In this document: positions 51,369 to 61,907 of the stretch, in pieces
Layout of the letters: each line of letters starts with the position of its first letter
Numbering within the stretch: position 1 is the stretch's first letter
Assembly: GCF_029227915.1 (NCBI RefSeq)
Contig: NC_079878.1
Span: 16,122,001-16,186,000 of the forward strand
Reading direction: 5' to 3'
DNA length: 64,000 bases
From: Hydractinia symbiolongicarpus
Lineage: Eukaryota; Cnidaria; Hydrozoa; Anthoathecata; Hydractiniidae
Program-made: the position numbers and the translations under genes
Notes under the pieces: generated by a model
The model's input: the letters and a program-made list of their open reading frames with translations, nothing else
Database searches by the model: none
Told to the model about the DNA's origin: nothing

Positions 51369-52096
51369 ATGCGGAATGCTAAACAACTTGAGATGTCGTA
51401 GTCCATGTAATGTGGAATGACTAGACCGTTCACCACCTATCTAGGCTCGTGGGAACACGTGATTCACGTGTAAGGCCCTTACTAGGTTGCAAAAGAACGT
51501 ATTACAACCTTTAAAAGCCTGTGCACGTAGTTGACGGTGTTTTATTGCCATGGCGGAAAGGAAAACGCTTTGAGGCGTTATAATCTATTGACAGTGAAAG
51601 GACTAGACCGATCAACATCTATCTAGGCTCGTGGAAACACGTGATTTTTGTGTAAGGTCCTTATTAGGCTGCACAATGTCGTATTAGAATCTTTAGAAGA
51701 CTGTGCCTGTAGTTGAACTTGTTGTATTGCTATGGCGGAAAGTAAAATGACTTGACACGTCGTAGTCCATTGTGAGTGGAAAAGCTAGACCGATTTCCAG
51801 CTGTGTAACCTCGTCGAAGCACGTGATTTACGTGTAAGGCCCTTACTAGGCTCCTAAAGGCCGTATTCCAACCTTTAGAAGACTGTGCACGTAGTTGACG
51901 GTGTTCTGTTGCCATGGCGGAAAGGAAAACGTCTTGAGGCGTTGTAATCTATTCACAGTGAAAGGATTAGACCGTTCTCAATCGGTCTAGGCTAATAGAA
52001 GCACGTAGTTCACGTGTAAAACCTTTATCAGGCTGCAAAAAGCCGTACTACAAGCTTTAAAAGACTGTGCACGTAGTTGACGGTGTTCTATTGCCA

Positions 52097-53068
52097 TGGC
52101 GGAAAGGAAAACGACTTGAGGCGTTACAATCTATTGAGAGTGAACGAACTAGACCGATCAGCACTTGTCTAAGCTGGTAGAAGCACGTAGTTCACGTGTA
52201 AGATCTTTATTAGGCCGCAAAAAGCCGTACTACAAGCTTTAAAAGACTGTGCACGTAGTTGAAAGTGTTCTATTGCCATGCCGGAAAGAAAACAACTGAA
52301 GACGTCGTAGTCCATTGAGAGTGGAAGGACTAAACGGACCACCACCTGTCTAGGCTCGTGCAAACACGTGATTTACATTTAAGGCCTTTATTAGGCCGTA
52401 AAAGGCCCTATTACAATCTTTAAAAGTATATGCACCTAGTTGACGATGTTCTAATGACATGGCGGATTTGAAAACGATTTAAGGCGTTGTAGTCCATTGA
52501 GAATAGAAGGACTAGACCGTTCTCAATCGGTCTAGGCTCGTGGAAGCACGTGATTTACATGTAAGGCCCTTATTAGGCTGTAAAAGGCCGTAATACAATC
52601 CTCAGAAGACTGTGCACGTAGTTGACGGTGTTCTATTGCCATGGCGGAAAGGAAAACGACTTGAGGCGTTACAATCTATTGAGAGTGAACGAACTAGACC
52701 GATCAGCACTTGTCTAAGCTGGTAGAAGCACGTAGTTCACGTGTAAGATCTTTATTAGGCCGCAAAAAGCCGTACTACAAGCTTTAAAAGACTGTGCACG
52801 TAGTTGAAAGTGTTCTATTGCCATGCCGGAAAGGAAAACAACTGAAGACGTCGTAGTCCATTGAGAGTGGAAGGACTAAACGGACCACCACCTGTCTAGG
52901 CTCGTGCAAACACGTGATTTACATTTAAGGCCTTTATTAGGCCGTAAAAGGCCCTATTACAATCTTTAAAAGTATATGCACCTAGTTGACGATGTTCTAA
53001 TGACATGGCGGATTTGAAAACGATTTAAGGCGTTGTAGTCCATTGAGAATAGAAGGACTAGACCGTTC
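52097..53068 (+). repeat. Three-monomer tandem duplication (545/546-bp period)
   Basis: Units starting 52097, 52279 and 52460 are repeated at 52642, 52824 and 53006 in the same order ('ccatggcgg' with 'gttacaatc', then 'ccatgccgg' with 'caactgaagacg', then 'gacatggcgg' with 'gatttgaaaac'). The two copies differ mainly by 1 bp in the 'ccggaaag' stretch of the first copy. The match ends at about 53068, where 'accgttctcaatcgg' gives way to 'accgttcaccacc'. A single ancestral trimer sits at 48855-49400. Confidence 0.88.
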
Positions 53069-56000
53069 ACCACCTATCTAGGCTCGTGGGAACATGTGAT
53101 TCACGTGTAAGGCCCTTACTAGGTTGCAAAAGAACGTATTACAACCTTTAAAAGCCTGTGCACGTAGTTGACGGTGTTGTGTGGCCATTCCGGATTTAAA
53201 AACGACTTGAGGCGCCGTAGTCCGTTGAGAGTGGAAGGACGAGACCGTTCTCAATCGGTCTAGCCTCGTAGAAGCACGTGATTTACGTGTAAGGTCCTTA
53301 TTAGGCTGCAAAAAGCCGTGCTACAATTTTTGGAAGACTGTGCACGTAGTTGACGGTGTTCTATTGCCATGGCGGAAAGGAAGTCAACTTGAGGCGTTGC
53401 AATCCATTGAGAATGAAAGGACTAGACCGTTCTCAATCGGTCTAGGCTCGTGGAAGCACGTGATTTACATGTAAGGCCCTTATTAGGCTGTAAAAGGCCG
53501 TAATACAATCCTTAGAAGACTGTGCACGCAGTTGACGGTGTTCTATGGCCATGGTGGAAAGTAAAGTGACTTGAGACGTCGTAGTGTATTGAGAGTGGAA
53601 AGGCTAGACCGATTCCCACCTGTCTAACCTCGTCAAAGCACGTGATTTACGTGTAAGGCCCTTATTGGGCTGCAAAAGGCCGTATTACAATCTTTAAAAG
53701 ACTGTGCACGTAGTTGACGCTGTTCTATTGCCACGGCGGAAAGGAAAAGGACTTGAGACGTCGTAGTTCATTAAGAGTGGGAGGACTAGACCGTTCCCCA
53801 CCTATTTAGGGTCGCAGAAGCATGTGATTTTCGTGTAAAGCTCTTATTAGGCTCTGAAGGAACGTATTACAACCTTTAGAAGAATCTGCACGTACTTGAT
53901 AGTGTTCTATGGCTAATGCGGAATGCAAAACAACTTGAGATGTCGTAGTCCATGTAATGTGGAATGACTTTACCGTTCACCACCTATCTAGGCTCGTGGG
54001 AACATGTGATTCACGTGTAAGGCCCTTACTAGGTTGCAAAAAAACGTATTACAACCTTTAAAAGCCTGTGCACGTAGTTGACGGTGTTGTGTGGCCATTA
54101 CGGATTTAAAAACGACTTGAGGCGCCGTAGTCCGTTGAGAGTGGAAGGACTAGACCGTTCTCAATCGGTCTAGCCTCGTAGAAGCACGTGATTTACATAT
54201 AAGGCCCTTATTAGGCTGTAAAAGGCCGTAATACAATCCTTAGAAGACTGTGCACGTAGTTGACGGTGTTTTATTGCCATGGCGGAGAGGAAAACGCTTT
54301 GAGGCGTCGTAGTCCATTGAGAGTGGAAGGACTAGACCGATCAACATCTATCTAGGCTCGTGGAAACACGTGATTTTTGTGTAAGGTCCTTATTAGGCCT
54401 GCAAAGGGCGTATTACAACCTCTAAAAAACTGTGCACGAAGTTGACGGTGTTCTATTGCCATGGCGGAAAGGAAGTCAACTTGAAGCGTTGCAAGCCATT
54501 AAGAATGGAAGGACTAGACCGTTCTCAATCGGTCTAGGCTCGTGCAAGCACGTGATTTACATGCAAGGCCCTTATTAGGCTGTAAAAGGCCGTAATACAA
54601 TCCTTAGAAGACTGTGGACGCAGTTGACGGTGCTCTATGGCCATGGTGGAAAGTAAAACGACTTGAGACGTCGTAGTCCATTGAGAGTGGAAAAGCTAGA
54701 CCGATTCCCACCTGTCTAACCTCGTCGAAGCACGTGATTTACGTGTAAGGCCCTTATTAGGCTGCAAAAGGCCGTATTTCAACTTTTAGAAGACTGTGCA
54801 CGTAGTTGACGGTGTTCTGTTGCCATGACGGAAAGGAAAACGTCTTGAGGCGTTGTAATCTATTCACAGTGAAAGGACTAGACCGATCACTACCTATCTA
54901 GGCTCGTAGAAGCACGTGATTTTCGTGTAAGGCACTTATTAGGCTCTGAAGGAAGGTATTACAACCTTTAGAAGAATCTGCACGTACTTGACAGTGTTCT
55001 ATGGCTATTGCGGAATGCTAAACGACTTCAGATGTCGTAGTCCATGTAATGTGGACTGACTAGACCGTTCCCCACCTATCTAGGCTCGTGGAAACACGTG
55101 ATTTTCGTGCAAGGCCCTTATTAGGCCGCAAAAGGCAGTATTACAATCTTTAAAAGACTGTGCACGTAGTTGACGGTGTTCTATTCCCATGACAAAAGAA
55201 GAACGACTTGAGGTGTTGTAATCTATTGAGAGTGAAAGGACTAGAGCGATCGTCAGCTGTCTAGGCTCGTGGAAGGACGTACTTTACGTTATTAGGCTGC
55301 ACAATGTCGTATTACAATCTTTAGAATCCTGTGCAAGTAGTTGACGGTGTTCTATTGCCTTGCCGGAAAGGAAAGTGAATTGAAATGTCGAAGTCCATTA
55401 CGAGTGGAAGGACTAGACCGTTCCCAACTTATCTAGGCTCGCGGAAGCACGTGATTTTCGTGTAAGGTTTTTATTAGGCTGTAAAAGGCCGTAATACAAT
55501 CCTTAGAAGCCTGTGCACGCAGTTGACGGTGTTCTATGGCCATGGTGGAAAGTAAAGTGACTTGAGACGTCGTAGTCCATTGAGAGTGGAAAAGCTAGAC
55601 CGATTCCCACCTGTCTAACCTCGTCGAAGCACGTGAACTACGTGTAAGGTCCTTTTTGGGCTGCAAAAGACCGTATTACAATCTTTAAAAGCCTGTGCAC
55701 GTAGTTGAAAGTGTTCTATTGCCATGCCGGAAAGGAAAACGACTGGAGACTTCGTAGTCCATTGAAAGTGGAAGGACTAAACGGACCACCACCTGTCTAG
55801 GCTCGTGCAAACACGTGATTTACATATAAGGCCCTTATTAGGCTGTAAAAGGCCGTATTACAATCTTTAAAAGCCTGTGCACGTATTTGATGGTGTTTTA
55901 TTGCCACGGCGGAAAGGAAAACGACTTGAAGTGTTGTAATCTATTGAGAGTGAACGGACTAGACAGATCCCGCCTCTCTAGGCTCGTAGAAGCACGTAGT

Positions 56001-57360
56001 TTACGTGTAAGGCCCTTATTAGGCTGCACAATGTCGTATTAGAATCTTTAGAAGACTGTGCCTGTAGTTGAAGTTGTTCTATTGCTATGGCGGAAAGTAA
56101 AATGACTTGACACGTCGTATTCCATTGTGAGTGGAAAAGCTAGACTGATTTCCAGCTGTGTAACCTCGTCGAAGCACGTGATTTACGTGTATGGCCCTTA
56201 TTAGGCTGCAAAAGGCCGTATTCCAACCTTTAGAAGACTGTGCACGTAGTTGACGGTGTTCTGTTGCCATAGCGGAAAGGAAAACGTCTTGAGGCGTTGT
56301 AATCTATTCACAGTGAAAGGACTAGACCGTTCTCAATCTCTCTAGGTCGTAGAAGCACGTGATTTACGTGTAAAGCCCTTATTAGGCTGCAAAAGGCCGT
56401 ATTCCAACCTTTAGAAGACTGTGCACGTAGTTGACGGTGTTCTGTTGCCATGGCGGAAAGGAAAACGTCTTGAGGCGTTGTAATCTATTCACATTGAAAG
56501 GACTAGACCGTTCTCAATCGGTCTAGGCTCGTAGAAGCACGTGATTTACGTGTAAGGCCTTTATTAGGCTGTAAAAGGCCGTATTACAATCTTTAGAAGA
56601 CTGTGCACTTAGTTGACGGTGCTCTATGGCCATGGTGGAAAGGAAGTCAACTTGAGGCGTTGCAATCCATTGAGAATGAAAGGACTAGACCGTTCTCAAT
56701 CGGTCTAGGCTCGTGGAAGCACGTGATTTACATAAAACGCCCTTATTAGGCTGTAAAAGGCCGAAATACAATCCTTAGAAGACTGTGCACGCAGTTGACG
56801 GTGTTCTATGGCCATGGTGGAAAGTAAAGTGACTTGAGACGTCGTAGTCTATTAAGAGTGGAAAGGCTAGACCGATTCCCACCTGTCTAACCTCGTCAAA
56901 GCACGTGATTTACGTGTAAGGCCCTTATTGGGCTGCAAAAGGCCGTATTACAATCTTTAAAAGACTGTGCACGTAGTTGACGCTGTTCTATTGCCACGGC
57001 GGAAAGGAAAAGGACTTGAGACGTCGTAGTTCATTAAGAATGGGAGGACTAGACTGTTCCCCACCTATTTAGGGTCGCAGAAGCACGTGATTTTCGTGTA
57101 AGGCTCTTATTAGGCTCTGAAGGAACGTATTACAACTTTTAGAAGAATCTGCACGTACTTGATAGTGTTCTATGGCTAATGCGGAATGCAAAACAACTTG
57201 GGATGTCGTAGTCCATGTAATGTGGAATGACTAGACCGTTCACCACCTATCTAGGCTCGTGGGAACATGTGATTCACGTGTAAGGCCCTTACTAGGTTGC
57301 AAAAAAACGTATTACAACCTTTAAAAGCCTGTGCACGTAGTTGACGGTGTTGTGTGGCCA
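53069..57360 (+). repeat. Block G higher-order repeat, copy 1
   Basis: The six monomers 53188-54279 match 60634-61725 at +7446, and 55907-57360 matches 59181-60633 at about +3274. The central part (54826-55542) has no close partner elsewhere in the window and is the most diverged stretch. Confidence 0.8.
54826..55542 (+). repeat. Degenerate, non-homogenised monomers
   Basis: Four successive units carry many private changes: 'ttcccatgacaaaagaag' at the boundary near 55184, 'gagcgatcgtcagctg' near 55244, an 11-bp loss in 'actttacgttattagg' (the 55190-55360 unit is 171 bp), 'gaattgaaatgtcgaag' near 55376 and 'gtaaggtttttattagg' near 55463. None has a close partner elsewhere in the window. They look like older monomers that have escaped the local homogenisation. 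Confidence 0.82.
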
Positions 57361-60300
57361 TTACGGATTTAAAAACGACTTGAGGCGCCGTAGTCCGTTG
57401 AGAGTGGAAGGACTAGACCGTTCTCAATCGGTCTAGCCTCGTAGAAGCACGTGATTTACGTGTAAGGCCCTTATTAGGCTGCAAAAAGCCGTGCTACAAT
57501 TTTTGGAAGACTGTGCACGTAGTTGATGGTGTTCTATTGCCATGGCGGAAAGGAAGTCAACTTGAGGCGTTGCAATCCATTGAGAATGAAAGGACTAGAT
57601 CGTTCTCAATCGGTCTAGGCTCGTGGAAGCACGTGATTTACATATAAGGCCCTTATTAGGCTGTAAAAGGCCGTAATACAATCCTTAGAAGACTGTGCAC
57701 GCAGTTGACGGTGTTCTATGGCCATGGTGGAAAGCAAAGTGACTTGAGACGTCGTAGTCTATTAAGAGTGGAAAGGCTAGACCGATTCCCACCTGTCTAA
57801 CCTCGTCAAAGCACGTGATTTACGTGTAAGGCCCTTATTGGGCTGCAAAAGGCCGTATTACAATCTTTAAAAGACTGTGCACGTAGTTGACGCTGTTCTA
57901 TTGCCACGGCGGAAGGGAAAAGGACTTGAGACGTCGTAGTTCATTAAGAATGGGAGGACTAGACCGTTCCCCACCTATTTAGGGTCGCAGAAGCACGTGA
58001 TTTTCGTGTAAGGTCCTTATTAGGCCTGCAAAGGGCGTATTACAATCTTTAAAAGACTGTGCACGTAGTTGACGGTGTTTTATTGCCATGGCGGAGAGGA
58101 AAACGCTTTGAGGCGTCGTAGTCCATTGAGAGTGGAAGGACTAGACCGATCAACATCTATCTAGGCTCGTGGAAACACGTGATTTTTGTGTAAGGTCCTT
58201 ATTAGGCCTGCAAAGGGCGTATTACAACCTCTAAAAAACTGTGCACGAAGTTGACGGTGTTCTATTGCCATGGCGGAAAGGAAGTCAACTTGAGGCGTTG
58301 CAATCCATTGAGAATGGAAGGACTAGACCGTTCTCAATCGGTCTAGGCTCGTGCAAGCACGTGATTTACATGCAAGGCCCTTATTAGGCTGTAAAAGGCC
58401 GTAATACAATCCTTAGAAGACTGTGGACGCAGTTGACGGTGCTCTATGGCCATGGTGGAAAGTAAAACGACTTGAGACGTCGTAGTCCATTGAGAGTGGA
58501 AAAGCTAGACCGATTCCCACCTGTCTAACCTCGTCGAAGCACGTGATTTACGTGTAAGGCCCTTATTAGGCTGCAAAAGGCCGTATTTCGACTTTTAGAA
58601 GACTGTGCACGTAGTTGAAAGTGTTCTATTGCCATGCCGGAAAGGAAAACGACTGGAGACTTCGTAGTCCATTGAAAGTGGAAGGACTAAACGGACCACC
58701 ACCTGTCTAGGCTCGTGCAAACACGTGATTTACATATAAGGCCCTTATTGGGCTGTAAAAGGCCGTATTACAATCTTTAGGAAACTGTGCACGGAGTTGA
58801 CGCTGTTTTATTGCCATGGCGGAAAGGAAAACGACTTGAGGCGTTACAATCTATTGAGAGTGAACGAACTAGACCGATCAGCACTTGTCTAAGCTGGTAC
58901 TAGCACGTAGTTCACGTGTAAAGCCTTTATTATGCCGCAAAAAGCCGTACTACAAGCTTCAAAAGACTGTGCACGTAGTTGAAAGTGTTCTATTGCCATG
59001 CCGGAAAGGAAAACGACTGGAGACGTCGTAGTCCATTGAGAGTGGAAGGACTAAACGGACCACCACCTGTCTAGGCTCGTCCAAACACGTGATTTACATT
59101 TAAGGCCTTTATTAGGCCGTAAAAGGCCCTATTACAATCTTTAAAAGCCTGTGCACGTATTTGATGGTGTTTTATTGCCACGGCGGAAAGGAAAACGACT
59201 TGAAGTGTTGTAATCTATTGAGAGTGAACGGACTAGACAGATCCCGCCTCTCTAGGCTCGTAGAAGCACGTAGTTTACGTGTAAGGCCCTTATTCGGCTG
59301 CACAATGTCGTATTAGAATCTTTAGAAGACTGTGCCTGTAGTTGAAGTTGTTCTATTGCTATGGCGGAAAGTAAAATGACTTGACACGTCGTATTCCATT
59401 GTGAGTGGAAAAGCTAGACCGATTTCCAGCTGTGTAACCTCGTCGAAGCACGTGATTTACGTGTATGGCCCTTATTAGGCTGCAAAAGGCCGTATTCCAA
59501 CCTTTAGAAGACTGTGCACGTAGTTGACGGTGTTCTGTTGCCATGGGGGAAAGGAAAACGTCTTGAGGCGTTGTAATCTATTCACAGTGAAAGGACTAGA
59601 CCGTTCTCAATCGGTCTAGGTCGTAGAAGCACGTGATTTACGTGTAAGGCCCTTATTAGGCTGCAACAGGCCGTATTCCAACCTTTAGAAGACTGTGCAC
59701 GTAGTTGACGGTGTTCTGTTGCCATGGCGGAAAGGAAAACGTCTTGAGGCGTTGTAATCTATTCACATTGAAAGGACTAGACCGTTCTCAATCGGTTTAG
59801 GCTCGTAGAAGCACGTGATTTACGTGTAGGCCTTTATTAGGCTGTAAAAGGCCATATTACAATCTTTAGAAGACTGTGCACTTAGTTGACGGTGCTCTAT
59901 GGCCATGGTGGAAAGGAAGTCAACTTGAGGCGTTGCAATCCATTGAGAATGAAAGGACTAGACCGTTCTCAATCGGTCTAGGCTCGTGGAAGCACGTGAT
60001 TTACATAAAAGGCCCTTATTAGGCTGTAAAAGGCCGTAATACAATCCTTAGAAGACTGTGCACGCAGTTGACGGTGTTCTATGGCCATGGTGGAAAGTAA
60101 AGTGACTTGAGACGTCGTAGTCTATTAAGAGTGGAAAGGCTAGATCGATTCCCACCTGTCTAACCTCGTCAAAGCACGTGATTTACGTGTAAGGCCCTTA
60201 TTGGGCTGCAAAAGGCCGTATTACAATCTTTAAAAGACTGTGCACGTAGTTGACGCTGTTCTATTGCCACGGCGGAAAGGAAAAGGACTTGAGACGTCGT

Positions 60301-60633
60301 AGTTCATTAAGAGTGGGAGGACTAGACCGTTCCCCACCTATTTAGGGTCGCAGAAGCACGTGATTTTCGTGTAAGGCTCTTATTAGGCTCTGAAGGAACG
60401 TATTACAACCTTTAGAAGAATCTGCACGTAGTTGATAGTGTTCTATGGCTAATGCGGAATGCAAAACAACTTGAGATGTCGTAGTCCATGTAATGTGGAA
60501 TGACTAGATCGTTCACCACCTATCTAGGCTCGTGGGAACATGTGATTCACGTGTAAGGCCCTTACTAGGTTGCAAAAGAACGTATTACAACCTTTAAAAG
60601 CCTGTGCACGTAGTTGACGGTGTTGTGTGGCCA
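57361..60633 (+). repeat. Block G higher-order repeat, copy 2
   Basis: Eighteen units. It opens with a 'ccattacggattt' monomer, followed by 'catggcggaaaggaagtc', 'tggtggaaagcaaag' and the 'gcggagaggaaaacg' unit at 58089. It lacks the degenerate monomers of copy 1 and instead has the 58635-59180 trio. The first four units recur at 61544 (+4183). Confidence 0.8.
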
Positions 60634-61907
60634 TTCCGGATATAAAAACGACTTGAGGCGCCGTAGTCCGTTGAGAGTTGAAGGACGAGACCGTTCTCAA
60701 TCGGTCTAGCCTCGTAGAAGCACGTGATTTACGTGTAAGGTCCTTATTAGGCTTCAAAAAGCCGTGCTACAATTTTTGGAAGACTGTGCACGTAGTTGAC
60801 GGTGTTCTATTGCCATGGCGGAAAGGAAGTCAACTTGAGGCGTTGCAATCCATTGAGAATGAAAGGACTAGACCGTTCTCAATCGGTCTAGGCTCGTGGA
60901 AGCCCGTGATTTACATGTAAGGCCCTTATTAGGCTGTAAAAGGCCGTAATACAATCCTTAGAAGACTGTGCACGCAGTTGACGGTGTTCTATGGCCATGG
61001 TGGAAAGTAAAGTGACTTGAGACGTCGTAGTGTATTGAGAGTGGAAAGGCTAGACCGATTCCCACCTGTCTAACCTCGTCAAAGCACGTGATTTACGTGT
61101 AAGGCCCTTATTGGGCTGCAAAAGGCCGTATTACAATCTTTAAAAGACTGTGCACGTATTTGACGCTGTTCTATTGCCACGGCGGAAAGGAAAAGGACTT
61201 GAGACGTCGTAGTTCATTAAGAGTGGAAGGACTAGACCGTTCCCCACCTATTTAGGGTCGCAGAAGCATGTGATTTTCGTGTAAGGCTCTTATAAGGCTC
61301 TGAAGGAACGTATTACAACCTTTTGAAGAATCTGCACGTACTTGATAGTGTTCTATGGCTAATGCGGAATGCAAAACAACTTGAGATGTCGTAGTCCATG
61401 TAATGTGGAATGACTAGACCGTTCACCACCTATCTAGGCTCGTAGGAACATGTGATTCACGTGTAAGGCCCTTACTAGGCTGCAAAAAAACGTATTACAA
61501 CCTTTAAAAGCCTGTGCACATAGTTGACGGTGTTGTGTGGCCATTACGGATTTAAAAACGACTTGAGGCGCCGTAGTCCGTTGAGAGTGGAAGGACTAGA
61601 CCGTTCTCAATCGGTCTAGCCTCGTAGAAGCACGTGATTTACGTGTAAGGCCCTTATTAGGCTGCAAAAAGCCGTGCTACAATTTTTGGAAGACTGTGCA
61701 CGTAGTTGACGGTGTTCTATTGCCATGGCGGAAAGGAAGTCAACTTGAGGCGTTGCAATCCATTGAGAATGAAAGGACTAGACCGTTCTCAATCGGTCTA
61801 GGCTCGTGGAAGCACGTGATTTACATATAAGGCCCTTATTAGGCTGTAAAAGGCCGTAATACAATCCTTAGAAGACTGTGCACGCATTTGACGGTGTTCT
61901 ATGGCCA
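60088..61907 (+). repeat. Five-monomer cassette, 910-bp period, two tandem copies
   Basis: The order of unit starts is 'tggtggaaag', 'cggcggaaaggaaaagg', 'aatgcggaatgc', 'ttccggat' or 'ttacggat', then 'tggcggaaaggaagtc', at 60088, 60270, 60452, 60634, 60816. It repeats at 60998, 61180, 61362, 61544, 61726 and starts again at 61908. The same cassette occurs singly at 7945-8854, 17109-17998, 21690-22579 and 56815-57724. A four-monomer (728-bp) form occurs at 1888-2615 and 7217-7944. Confidence 0.85.

Larger units (their letters stand above)
49619..52630 (+). repeat. Block E higher-order repeat, copy 2
   Basis: Repeats 46390-49390. It has one full-length monomer at 51551 where copy 1 has a 13-bp deletion, so the offset becomes 3242 bp. 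A 1-bp loss at 52287 reduces it to 3241. It leads directly into the duplicated trimer. Confidence 0.88.

Noticed and set aside
60678-60920. Plus-strand 80-codon open frame
   Set aside because: It is open only because a few private substitutions in two monomers ('gagttgaagg', 'aggcttcaaaaag', 'gaagcccgtg') remove stops. Its near-identical counterparts in this window are closed.
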